Notes under the pieces: generated by a model | What the model was told of the DNA's origin: nothing | The model's database searches: none | Seen by the model: only the letters and a program-made list of their open reading frames with translations | DNA from: Candidatus Electrothrix communis | Lineage (GTDB): Bacteria > Desulfobacterota > Desulfobulbia > Desulfobulbales > Desulfobulbaceae | Reading direction: 5' to 3' | Assembly (NCBI GenBank): GCA_030644725.1 | Contig: CP130629.1 | Coordinates: 2,024,795 to 2,088,794 of the forward strand | DNA length: 64,000 bases | Made by a program: the position numbers and the translations under genes | Shown here: piece by piece, positions 1 through 8,739 of the stretch | Layout: every line of letters begins with the position of its first letter | Position numbering within the stretch: position 1 is the first letter of the stretch

Positions 1-783
1 AGAAACCTGATCAAAATGCACCTCTGCGTTGCTCACCGGAATAAAATATATTTTTTTCGGGTCAAACAGCATAGTGAAAAGATCAATAATGGCAGACACA
101 ACCTCTGATTTAGATTTTACTCTCGTCACCATACGGATGAGATCTAAGGTCATTGCCGATTCGGCAGCCTGGCGCTCAACCTCTTCTTTCTGGCGTATAA
201 TTTTTTGCTGTTGATAATCCGCTATGATGTGCGACAGGGAGAGCCCGAGAAATTCCAAGCCGATGGGTAATATCTCGGTAGGCAGCTGAAGAAAACTGCC
301 GAACTCGGCAAGATGTCGCTCCGAGTCCAGATCCGTGCCTGTATCAAGCAAAAGGAGTTTCCGTAAAGATTCCCCGAAAAATTCCATGGCCGTGGGCCTG
401 TCAAACCCCCAGGTCGCGATATGCCTTCGCCAGCAACTCAACCAGCCTGGGCTCAACAGATACGTACCGTTCTGCTGTACCGCATCGACAAGGGTCGGGC
501 TGCATAAAAGGTGGTGACACTGCTCCTTTTGATGAATTTGACAACGCGAGAACCCCTCCGGCGGAGCGCCCAGCTCACGCAAACAATAGCTGCCGAAAAT
601 AACAACCGTATCCGCCCATGAGGATCTGACAATATCGACAAGTTCCGACCACTTTATCGGAGCGGAGGAGCAATGAGAAGGAAATGATCGAACCTCCACG
701 TCCGTAAGCCCCTGCTGCCGCACAGCCGCCTGTATTTCAGGAAAAAAATTTTCACAGACAACAAAGCAACACACCGATTTCAA
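1..783 (-). CDS. Partial DUF1638-like sensor protein of the corrinoid cluster
   Basis: The frame is open for 261 codons and runs off the left edge. I place the start at a TTG at 783 because no ATG is nearby, a GGGAGAAG Shine-Dalgarno sits just upstream, and the TTG overlaps the TGA of the preceding UroD gene (TTGA). The first 130 residues contain Cys-rich and GTYLLSPGW segments that resemble DUF1638 proteins, which often accompany corrinoid methyltransferases. A charged coiled coil follows near residues 190-215, then a stretch that resembles the start of a GAF domain. It is probably a sensor or kinase reporting on the corrinoid system. The output domain lies outside the window, so function is inference. 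Confidence 0.6.
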   Translation of the reverse strand, partial: MKSVCCFVVCENFFPEIQAAVRQQGLTDVEVRSFPSHCSSAPIKWSELVDIVRSSWADTVVIFGSYCLRELGAPPEGFSRCQIHQKEQCHHLLCSPTLVDAVQQNGTYLLSPGWLSCWRRHIATWGFDRPTAMEFFGESLRKLLLLDTGTDLDSERHLAEFGSFLQLPTEILPIGLEFLGLSLSHIIADYQQQKIIRQKEEVERQAAESAMTLDLIRMVTRVKSKSEVVSAIIDLFTMLFDPKKIYFIPVSNAEVHFDQVS

Positions 784-1853
784 ACTTCTTCTCCCTGTCC
801 TGTTCGGCAGCATCCCGGGTAACGCCCCCATTTATGCACAGCATCGGAGACAGACAGTAATACCTCTTCACTGACCTGCCAGGGGATCTCGCCATTATCA
901 GCAAGAATAAAGCCGCCACCGGGTGCTCCTTGCTCAATAACCTCTTTCACATTCTTTTCGGCCTGTTCCGAGGTCCAACGTCGCATCTCAACCCCGTTTA
1001 GGTTGCCCAGAATCGTCAATCTGCCCCGACAAACCGCCTTTAATGCGGCTAAATCATCCAAAATACTCACGCCGATCATCGAAGTTCCAGTGGCGATAAC
1101 TTCTTCGATAACAGACAAGGTAGCGGCTGTTGCCATGTGGATTGCCGACGGGCTGTTGATCCGGGCCAAAGTATCCCGTGCTATCCTGAATCCTATTTCA
1201 AGATGTGCGCTCGCAGTTATAGTGGGAGAAAGCAAGGCATCAAAATAACAAACAGCCGTTGCCCCAGCCTGAACTTGGGCATTGGCCCAGGCAACACAAA
1301 ACTCCTGGTTCACCTTCATAAGCCGATTGAACAATATGGGCTGTCCATGCATCAACTCAATATAGGCAGGAAACCCCATCTGCATAACCGGCAGAGAAAA
1401 AGGGGAGACTGCTATGCCCATAATCGGCACCTCGTCACCCACTTGTTCCTTGAGCATTTCAATAGTCTTTAGCATCCTGACAAGACAAGGGGTACTGGAT
1501 ATTTCTGGGACTTGCAAGGAGAGGATATCTTGTTCCGTCTTGATAATCGGTTCGCCGCTGTTTGGTGGACCGTCATCAAACCAAAGAACCTCTCCGCCAA
1601 AAGCTTCCACAGTCATTGCAGCAGCACAAAAAGAATTCACGCAGTCATGCCGATATTTCTCCCGCATCCGCAACTGCCCTTCCACCACATATTCGGGCCT
1701 GGAAAAATATTCCCTGATACTCAATCCCAGTTCTCTGGCTCCATGTATGGTCAAAAGCAGAGAAAGGGGAACTCTATCAGGTTCCTGATGACCTAAGGCC
1801 GTCAGAACCCGTTCCATTGAAGTCATTGTTGATTTTCCTTTTCCAACGCTCAC
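780..1853 (-). CDS. Uroporphyrinogen decarboxylase-family (MtaA/CmuA-like) methyltransferase, copy 1
   Basis: This 357-residue protein has the UroD fold signature of the MtaA/MtbA/CmuA branch: an N-terminal TSMERVLTALGHQEPDRVP segment and a C-terminal GGGFILADNGEIPWQV segment. Members of this branch move methyl groups between a corrinoid protein and a thiol or another acceptor and do not make haem. The corrinoid-binding protein lies directly upstream with a 4-nt ATGA overlap, so the two are translationally coupled and probably work together. It is about three quarters identical by eye to the paralogue at 2804-3859. No MtaB-type substrate methyltransferase is visible here, so the methyl donor is unknown. 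Confidence 0.85.
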   Translation of the reverse strand: MSVGKGKSTMTSMERVLTALGHQEPDRVPLSLLLTIHGARELGLSIREYFSRPEYVVEGQLRMREKYRHDCVNSFCAAAMTVEAFGGEVLWFDDGPPNSGEPIIKTEQDILSLQVPEISSTPCLVRMLKTIEMLKEQVGDEVPIMGIAVSPFSLPVMQMGFPAYIELMHGQPILFNRLMKVNQEFCVAWANAQVQAGATAVCYFDALLSPTITASAHLEIGFRIARDTLARINSPSAIHMATAATLSVIEEVIATGTSMIGVSILDDLAALKAVCRGRLTILGNLNGVEMRRWTSEQAEKNVKEVIEQGAPGGGFILADNGEIPWQVSEEVLLSVSDAVHKWGRYPGCCRTGQGEEV

Positions 1854-2497
1854 ATTCTCTCCTTCATTTCCACACAGGAAGAAATTGCTGCGACGGCCTC
1901 ACTCGCATTCGCGCCCATGGCATCGGCTCCTATTTCCTTCCAAAGCAAGGGGTCAAAACGGAACGGAGCCCCACCGACAATAATTCGGGTTGAAGAACCA
2001 GCCTCCTCAAGCAGACGTTTTACTTCCTTAATCTGCAAAGCTGAACGGAGCATGAGTGCGGAAACAAGAATAATCTCTATAGAATCCTTTTGGATGTTCG
2101 TCGCCAATTCTTGCGCAGTTACTCGACCATAATCATGAAATGCATAGCCGCTGGCCCGCAAACAGGCTGAGACGATGATCTTCCCCAAAAGATGGTAATC
2201 GTCAAGAACGGCAATCGCCATACGTGGGTGCTCAGCATGTTTTGGGTTGGAAGGAGAAGGGATATGGGCCATCAATTCCTCACAGATCCTACTGCTCATA
2301 TAGACCTGGGCCAAGGCAACCGTCCCTTCTTCCCAGCCTTGTCCTATGACCTCTAAAGCTGGCAGAATGAGTTGATCAACTGTCTGAGGCACAGAGCTCT
2401 GCTCTCGGGCTGCGTTAAATATCTTTTCTGCCCCTAATCGATCAATCCCGACAAGCCTGTCAACAAACGCCAATACTTCCTTTTTTTTAGATATCAC
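1850..2497 (-). CDS. Cobalamin (corrinoid)-binding protein, MtaC/MtbC-like
   Basis: The 215-residue protein has the two-part layout of methyltransferase corrinoid proteins: a helical cap domain (about residues 1-90) and a Rossmann-like B12 domain. The B12 motif is visible as DYHLLG (DxHxxG), a following SAL segment, and a GGAPF loop. The His of DYHLLG would be the lower axial cobalt ligand. It is the first gene after a strong promoter and overlaps the downstream UroD-type methyltransferase. It is probably the methyl carrier for one or both MtaA-like enzymes here. Confidence 0.88.
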   Translation of the reverse strand: MISKKKEVLAFVDRLVGIDRLGAEKIFNAAREQSSVPQTVDQLILPALEVIGQGWEEGTVALAQVYMSSRICEELMAHIPSPSNPKHAEHPRMAIAVLDDYHLLGKIIVSACLRASGYAFHDYGRVTAQELATNIQKDSIEIILVSALMLRSALQIKEVKRLLEEAGSSTRIIVGGAPFRFDPLLWKEIGADAMGANASEAVAAISSCVEMKERM

Positions 2498-2601
2498 TGA
2501 TTAACATCCCCAAAAAAACATCCTCCAAAGGCCGTACATCAAAACGTAAACACCTTTTTATGTATGTCTTGTGTCATTCATTAATTCCTCAATTTTTATC
2601 C

Positions 2602-2634
2602 CCGTATATTATACGGATAATTCATGATTGTCAA
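2602..2634 (-). promoter_or_regulatory. Sigma70-type promoter with overlapping palindromic operator
   Basis: On the minus strand a perfect -35 box TTGACA (2629-2634) is followed by a 17-nt spacer and a -10 box TAATAT (2606-2611), about 110 bp before the corrinoid-protein start. A perfect 7-1-7 palindrome, CCGTATA-T-TATACGG (2602-2616), covers the -10 box. That position suits a repressor site, but the regulator is not identified. The rest of the 2498-2803 gap shows no convincing gene. Confidence 0.7.
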
Positions 2635-2803
2635 CTAATGAACTAGTTTCATTTCGCTTTTTCGACCACATACCTTTCATAGCCATCAACATCAATCCCT
2701 ACCATCCGAAAATCCCCCTAGCAGCCAAGGTATAATCCTGCCCAACTCGACACAGAAAACCTACAGCGAACCATAGCAAGGAACCTGCCCTTTCCCGTAC
2801 TGG

Positions 2804-3859
2804 TTAAAGATCGCAGAGAGGATAACGCCCCCATGTATGCACAGCTTCTGAAATGGCCGACAACACCTCTTCACTGACCTGCCAGGGAATCTCTCCATGA
2901 TTATCAGCAAGGATAAACCCGCCCCCGGCACCTGCCTGACCTATAGCCTCCCTGACCTTTTCCTCGGCCTGTTGCGAAGTCCAGCGACGCATTTCAACCC
3001 CGTTGAGATTACCCAACACCGTCAGTCTGCCTCGACAAGCGGTCTTCAACGCGGCCAGATCTTCCATAACACTCACCCCGATGGCGGCTGTCCCGGTGGC
3101 AACTATTTCATCGACAACAGACAGGGTTCTGCCTGAAGCCAAGTGAATCGCTGTCGGAGAGTCTATTCTGGCCAAGGTTTCCCGGGCTATCCTGAAACCT
3201 GTTGCAAGATGCACTCCCGGCGCAGTCATAGTGGGCGAGGTCAAAGGATCAAAATAACAGATAGCCGTTGCCCCAGCCTGAACCTGCGCATTGGCCCAGT
3301 TCACACAGAACTCCTGATTCACCTCCATCAGCCGGTTAAACAATTCAGGTTGTTCATACATCAGCTCAATATAGGCAGAAAACCCCATCTGCATAACAGG
3401 CAGAGAAAAAGGAGAAATCGCCACTCCGAGAATTGGCACCCTGTCTCCCACCTCTTTTTTCAGGGCTCGGATCGCCTCCAGGACCATGTTCAGACAAGTG
3501 TCTTCTATTTCTGGAACCTGCAAGGTACGGATGTCGTTTTCACTCTTGATAATCGGGGCACCACAATTGGGCGGACCATCTTCAAACCATATGGTCTCCG
3601 CGCCAAAGGCTTCGGCCTCCATTGCGGCGTAAAAAAAAGGAAAGAGGCAATCGTGACCATATTTCTGCCGCATACGCAACTGACCTTCCACCACGTACTC
3701 GGCCTTGGAAAAATACTCCTGAATACTCAGCCCCAGCTCTCTGGCTCCGTGCATGGTCAACAAGAGAAAAAAAGGAACCCGATCAGGTTCCTGATGCCCC
3801 AAGGTCGCGAGAACGCGCTCCATAGAAGTCATTATCGCACCCTGTTGTTCGTCCGTCAT
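2804..3859 (-). CDS. Uroporphyrinogen decarboxylase-family (MtaA-like) methyltransferase, copy 2
   Basis: This 351-residue paralogue of the 780-1853 enzyme keeps the TSMERVLATLGHQEPDRVP and GGGFILADNHGEIPWQV segments. The start at 3859 is preferred over an upstream in-frame codon at 3886 because a GAGGGGG ribosome-binding site precedes it at good spacing. It lies upstream of the corrinoid gene but is separated from it by about 300 bp with its own promoter, so the two copies may be regulated separately. Two MtaA-like enzymes beside one corrinoid protein suggest different methyl acceptors or regulation. That is inference. Confidence 0.85.
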   Translation of the reverse strand: MTDEQQGAIMTSMERVLATLGHQEPDRVPFFLLLTMHGARELGLSIQEYFSKAEYVVEGQLRMRQKYGHDCLFPFFYAAMEAEAFGAETIWFEDGPPNCGAPIIKSENDIRTLQVPEIEDTCLNMVLEAIRALKKEVGDRVPILGVAISPFSLPVMQMGFSAYIELMYEQPELFNRLMEVNQEFCVNWANAQVQAGATAICYFDPLTSPTMTAPGVHLATGFRIARETLARIDSPTAIHLASGRTLSVVDEIVATGTAAIGVSVMEDLAALKTACRGRLTVLGNLNGVEMRRWTSQQAEEKVREAIGQAGAGGGFILADNHGEIPWQVSEEVLSAISEAVHTWGRYPLCDL

Positions 3860-4096
3860 TTCATTCCCCCTCAATGAAAAGAGCAAATTTAAAAAGAAGT
3901 GTCGCCCGCAATCTCTTCCAACAAGTGCATCGACATCCCCCTATTAATCATCTGATTTCAAATCAAAAACATTCTATTTCCCGACGATAAAAAACCAGAC
4001 TCTTGGCGAATATCGTGACGCGCTCTTTTTTCGAAATACCAACAAAACAAATAGGTAAACATATTTCCAAATCAAATTCAACACATTAGTTACAGC

Positions 4097-6022
4097 CTAT
4101 GAGGTACAGCCAATAGCTCGAAACAGCCAGAATTCTCGACCGATCATATCCACCAATAAAGGCATGACCTGATCCGGTTCAGCATGAAGATCGTGATTCT
4201 GGATATCCGAGATAATCTGATGCACTAACTCAAATTGTATCCGTTGCGGGCGATCCATGAGAATATATCGACCGTTCTCGGTGCTGTTAAGTTTTTCGAT
4301 CTCCTCCTTGCTCACCTTGCTTATTATCTCCGGCTCCCGAATATCGCGAAACAGGGCAAAATCGATATCCTTATGCTGAACAACCAGCTGGTTGAAATTC
4401 TTGATCCTCGGAGCAAAGGTATAGGCATCTGTATGGAGAAAGGCCACAGCTGCTTTTTTAGGGGCAGCATGCTGCGTGCCCTGCTGTTTTCTCTGAATAA
4501 CCAGATGTTCAGGCAACCGTCGCCTCCCCAGGCGCAGGTAGTCCAGCTGAAAACCGTACAGCGGTTGCAGGGCATCAAGAATCAGGCGCAGTTTTCCCAG
4601 ATCATCAGTATCGCTGATAATATTCTTCCGATTATAAACTGCGGCCAGCTGCCCCTGTTTCTGCTCAATATAGCTGACAACCTCCCTGGGAACCGGATTG
4701 AGCGAAACAGTATCAACCTTCTTTTCCAGATGTAAATGCTGGCGCAACTCGGCAATCTCCTGCCGGAGCTCCTGCAAGGTCCGATCAACCCTTGCTTCAA
4801 AACTCAAGGTGTTGGTCGGCAGAGGGATTCCTTCTACCTTATAGCGGTAATAATCTGCTGCGCAATTCAGGACACTGCGAATAGAACGATGACTGAGAAT
4901 GCTGTCCAATTCATCTGGATCAAACAGGGCCTTGCTGTCCAGATCAACCGCAGCCAGCTTCAGGACCAGCATTTTCGCCAGCACCTCCTTATCCGGCAAC
5001 TCCAGAGCCATCTGATACTGGCCCATCCGTTCCGTGACCGAGGCATCAAAGAGCTGCCGGAAATAGCGCCAGCGATCAGGAAAGAGATTGAAGAGCATCA
5101 GGCAGTTGGGCACATGAGTGAACAGCTCCTTCACCGCCTCGCCGAAACGCAGCAACAGGGCCTGATTATACTTGAGCCCTTCCAGCTGATCAAAAACAAT
5201 GATCAGGGGTTCATCCACAACAGAAAGCCTGCCGAACACCACCATCGCCTGAAGGGCAAAGTCTTCCCGACTGAGCTCTTCTTCCCAATTATCCAACCTG
5301 ACCGCCCGGAGCTCGCTCTCCAATAGGTGCTGACCAGCTAGCCAACGACGGACCAGCTCTTTTTTATTGGTATCGGAATAACGACAAAAACGAATCAGGC
5401 CGGTGATGATATTGCAGGCATAATCGCTGAATCCGTAGCTTTCCTGCCACCATTGCAAGGTCTGACGTTCGATATAATCCCAGTTGCGCCGCTTGGTTTC
5501 CGAACCCTCTTTGCCCAGCACAGTATAGATATTTAATTGCCCCTGAGACAGACCGTGCAGAATATCCTGATCCTTTTTACTCAGGTTCTTCCTTCCCGCA
5601 AGGGTCTTGATCACAATTTTTGAAAAACTGCGCCCCAGGAGATATTCCAGTTGCGAGTACTCGGTATCTGGAATCGGCTCGACAAAGGACTCCAGCATTC
5701 GGCTATAAATATGATAGAAAACCGCCTCCTCATGATTGGGCTGGCGAACAAAGAAGAGACGATTGGTCTTCATGGTATGGCGAGCCAGGCGCATCATAAG
5801 ATGGGTCTTGCCGTTGCCTGCCACGCCCAGCACCACCGCGCCCCGGCTCTGTTGATTACTGTCCGCCTTAATCTCATCAATCAGATTGGTTATGCGAACA
5901 AAGGCATCACGGTGGACATCATCCAGATCAATATGCTGCTGAAACGGGCTGTCGACCCGGGTATTGCTAAAGGGATTAGTGAGCACTCCCTTACTGTTCT
6001 TACTGTACATATCGTGCTGCAT
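4097..6022 (-). CDS. P-loop NTPase of unknown function, AAA/STAND-like
   Basis: The protein has a clear Walker A (GVAGNGKTHL) and Walker B (LIIVFDQLEGL). A predicted coiled coil, rich in Leu, Glu and Arg, follows in the C-terminal half. I do not recognise a named family. The start is uncertain. The frame stays open to 6337, but the first 80 or so residues of that extension look non-coding and no ribosome-binding site precedes 6337. I chose the ATG at 6022, the first start before the conserved-looking NPFSNTRVDSPF segment. It has no operon partner on either side. Confidence 0.65.
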   Translation of the reverse strand: MQHDMYSKNSKGVLTNPFSNTRVDSPFQQHIDLDDVHRDAFVRITNLIDEIKADSNQQSRGAVVLGVAGNGKTHLMMRLARHTMKTNRLFFVRQPNHEEAVFYHIYSRMLESFVEPIPDTEYSQLEYLLGRSFSKIVIKTLAGRKNLSKKDQDILHGLSQGQLNIYTVLGKEGSETKRRNWDYIERQTLQWWQESYGFSDYACNIITGLIRFCRYSDTNKKELVRRWLAGQHLLESELRAVRLDNWEEELSREDFALQAMVVFGRLSVVDEPLIIVFDQLEGLKYNQALLLRFGEAVKELFTHVPNCLMLFNLFPDRWRYFRQLFDASVTERMGQYQMALELPDKEVLAKMLVLKLAAVDLDSKALFDPDELDSILSHRSIRSVLNCAADYYRYKVEGIPLPTNTLSFEARVDRTLQELRQEIAELRQHLHLEKKVDTVSLNPVPREVVSYIEQKQGQLAAVYNRKNIISDTDDLGKLRLILDALQPLYGFQLDYLRLGRRRLPEHLVIQRKQQGTQHAAPKKAAVAFLHTDAYTFAPRIKNFNQLVVQHKDIDFALFRDIREPEIISKVSKEEIEKLNSTENGRYILMDRPQRIQFELVHQIISDIQNHDLHAEPDQVMPLLVDMIGREFWLFRAIGCTS

Positions 6023-6528
6023 CTTACGATAAAGTTGAAGGGTGAACAGGGCATCATAACGGGCGCTGTGGGCAGTCTGGATATTAAAATACCGTTTTTT
6101 TACCCTCAGGCGCAAGGATTTACTGAGATATTCCAAAAAACATGAGGACAGGTACGTCAACACCCTTGTGGAGATCTGTTCTGATCTTGTGTAGAAGCAT
6201 CCTGGCTTCGGGGGATGACCATCATCCCTTGAGACGAGAAAGATTCCCTTGGGGTAATGTCGCAGAGGGCGTGAAAGTGGGAGAGATGGGTACTTTTTAC
6301 GAGGTATCCTTTTTCCAAGGATACGAATCATTATCAATACAAATTATTCTTTATTGACTTATTTTCATAAGCATGTTCTGTATATTTTTTACACGAAACA
6401 TCGTTATAAAACGATGAAGTTAGCAGCGCAGACAATCTTGGAAATACGTTTTTGAATTATCATTTTCTTTATAAACAATCCACCCCCGGAGGGGATGGTA
6501 TTCTACGACGAACCAAAAGAACAATATT

Positions 6529-7149
6529 ATGGACGACATAGAAACAAAACAAAACCGTATCAACGAGTTAAGGGTTAAGATCTATTATACCGAAACAGTC
6601 CGAGATAATTATAAAAATTTCCACCCAGTCCTTTACCAAACAAATTCTTATTATTTAGAGAGATTAAAGAAAGAGCTTGGAGAATTAGAGAAGTCATGCA
6701 GAGATATAGATGATAGAAATCAGCGTAAATTCTCCCGAGTAGAAATTCAAGGGGCTGTACGCCTTGATTTCCGCTCAGAGCAATACCACGGTGTTCTTGA
6801 TAATCTTAGCCTCTGTGGCTCCTTTGTTAAAGGGGCATTCAAACAATCAAAAGGCGATATCTGCAAAATAGACCTCAAAGAATCAGCTTTAGATCAAGAG
6901 GTTACTGCTCGCGCCATCGGCTCAATAGTCAGGGTCAATGATAGCGGCATCGCGATTGAGTTTATCGCAATGAGAACAGACAGCTACCACTGGTTAGAAA
7001 CAGAGCTCTTAAATAAAGCTGTTGATCCTTCGGTTTTGGAAGATGAAATTTTCCAGCGGAGCATCTTTGAATTTGACGATGACTTAGTGTACAGCAGTAC
7101 TTTTAATTGTAGCAAAAACAAACTGAAGAAATTACTCGACCTTCCTTAG
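6529..7149 (+). CDS. PilZ-domain protein, probable c-di-GMP receptor
   Basis: The 206-residue protein begins with a charged helical region (about 1-60). A PilZ-like domain follows, whose RKFSR segment and DNLSLCGSF segment match the RxxxR and (D/N)xSxxG c-di-GMP-binding motifs. PilZ domains commonly turn c-di-GMP levels into changes in motility or surface behaviour. The acidic and Lys-rich C-terminal tail is not recognised. It stands alone on the plus strand between minus-strand genes, with only a weak ribosome-binding site. Confidence 0.75.
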   Translation: MDDIETKQNRINELRVKIYYTETVRDNYKNFHPVLYQTNSYYLERLKKELGELEKSCRDIDDRNQRKFSRVEIQGAVRLDFRSEQYHGVLDNLSLCGSFVKGAFKQSKGDICKIDLKESALDQEVTARAIGSIVRVNDSGIAIEFIAMRTDSYHWLETELLNKAVDPSVLEDEIFQRSIFEFDDDLVYSSTFNCSKNKLKKLLDLP

Positions 7150-7249
7150 CAGGCAATATTTTTTTCATTATGAGTTGACGAGTCACTCTACCCCGTACTT
7201 TTCCACCGAGAAATTCCCTCTTCTTCCCTTGCTGCCCTGAAATGTTTTT

Positions 7250-8608
7250 CTACCCCACAAACAATCGTTCCACCACCTCATGCACGCTACGAACCGGCTG
7301 GATCTGAATCCCTTTGGCGGCCCCGGCCTCCAGCTGCCGACTGCTGGATTCAGGCATGAGAAAGGTCTTAAAGCCTAGCCGCTGGGCCTCGCGGAGGCGT
7401 TGCTCCATCTGGCCCACAGCCCGGATCTCGCCAGCCAGACCGACCTCCCCGCAGACTACGGTGGTGGGATCAACCACCTTCTCATACAAGCTGGAGAGCA
7501 GGGCCACAATCACGCCCAGGTCCAAGGCCGGTTCATCAATGCGGATGCCACCGGCAATATTGAGGAAGATATCATGATCAAACAGGGTGACCCCGATTTT
7601 CTTTTCCAAGACTGCGGTCAGCAGGGCTAAACGCTGGGGATCAGCTCCGATGGCGGTCCGGCGGGCCGACCCTGGACTGGACGGACTGACCAAGGCCTGA
7701 ACCTCCACCAAAATGGGCCGGGTGCCCTCTATGCTGGGCATGACCACAGAGCCGGGCACATTGACCGGGCGTTCAGCAAGGAACAGGGCCGAGGGGTTAT
7801 CCACCTCAGCAAGCCCGCTCTCCTTCATCTCAAAGACACCGATCTCGTTGGTGGAACCAAAGCGGTTTTTCACCGTGCGCAAAACCCGGAAGACCTGGCC
7901 GCTATCGCCTTCAAAATAGAGCACCGTGTCCACCATGTGCTCCAGGACACGCGGACCGGCAATGGAGCCGTCCTTGGTTACATGGCCGATCAGGATAATG
8001 GGCAGGTCCGTGCGCTTGGCCAGATTGACGAATAAGGAGGCGGACTCCCGTACCTGGGTGACCGAACCGGGAGCAGAGCTGACCTCTTCGCTGAACATAG
8101 TCTGGATGGAATCCACAGCCAGGAAGGCAGGGCGCACCTCATGGGTCAGCCCGATAATGGCCTGGACCGAGTTTTCCGCAGCAAGAAGAATATGCTCGCT
8201 GCTCACGTTCAGTCGTTCCGCCCGCATCCGAATCTGGCCCACGGACTCCTCGCCGCTGGCATAGAGCACCTTGTGCTGCTGGCCTGCCAAGGCTGCCAGT
8301 AATTGGAGGATCAGGGTTGATTTGCCAATGCCGGGGTCTCCGCCAATCAGCACCATTGAGCCGGGCACGATACCGCCGCCCAGGGTGCGGTCCAACTCGC
8401 TGATCCCGGTCACCAACCGGACCGGTTCGTCACCGCCCTCCCCGGTCAGGGGAAAAACTTCCGTTGTTGGTCGACCGGTACGAAGTTTCAGCTTTTTCTG
8501 CTCATTCAGGCTGTCCCATTCTCCGCATTTCGGGCAGCGGCCCAGCCATTTCCGGCTTTCATGGCCGCAGGCGGTACAAAGGTAGACTTTTTGTTCTTTT
8601 GGGGGCAT
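7250..8608 (-). CDS. radA: DNA repair protein RadA
   Basis: This 452-residue protein has the full RadA layout: an N-terminal zinc finger (CTAC at 11-14, CPKC at 25-28), a RecA-like ATPase with Walker A GGDPGIGKST near 90-98, the RadA signature KNRFGST, and a C-terminal Lon-protease-like domain. RadA is a branch-migration helicase that processes recombination intermediates. The start at 8608 is chosen because RadA proteins begin a few residues before the zinc finger. The in-frame codon at 8662 would add 18 unlikely residues. Confidence 0.96.
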   Translation of the reverse strand: MPPKEQKVYLCTACGHESRKWLGRCPKCGEWDSLNEQKKLKLRTGRPTTEVFPLTGEGGDEPVRLVTGISELDRTLGGGIVPGSMVLIGGDPGIGKSTLILQLLAALAGQQHKVLYASGEESVGQIRMRAERLNVSSEHILLAAENSVQAIIGLTHEVRPAFLAVDSIQTMFSEEVSSAPGSVTQVRESASLFVNLAKRTDLPIILIGHVTKDGSIAGPRVLEHMVDTVLYFEGDSGQVFRVLRTVKNRFGSTNEIGVFEMKESGLAEVDNPSALFLAERPVNVPGSVVMPSIEGTRPILVEVQALVSPSSPGSARRTAIGADPQRLALLTAVLEKKIGVTLFDHDIFLNIAGGIRIDEPALDLGVIVALLSSLYEKVVDPTTVVCGEVGLAGEIRAVGQMEQRLREAQRLGFKTFLMPESSSRQLEAGAAKGIQIQPVRSVHEVVERLFVG

Positions 8609-8739
8609 GGTTATTTTTTCGTAAATGTTTACGTCCAGACCGGACACCAAGCAAGGCTGCATACGCTACAGGAACGGCCAGCACTAAACCGGCCCGAATC
8701 CAGATTCACCCCGGCACCCTGCCCGAATTGCGGGATACA

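Noticed and set aside
3143-3877. Plus-strand ORF of 244 codons
   Set aside because: It is antisense to the second UroD-type gene.
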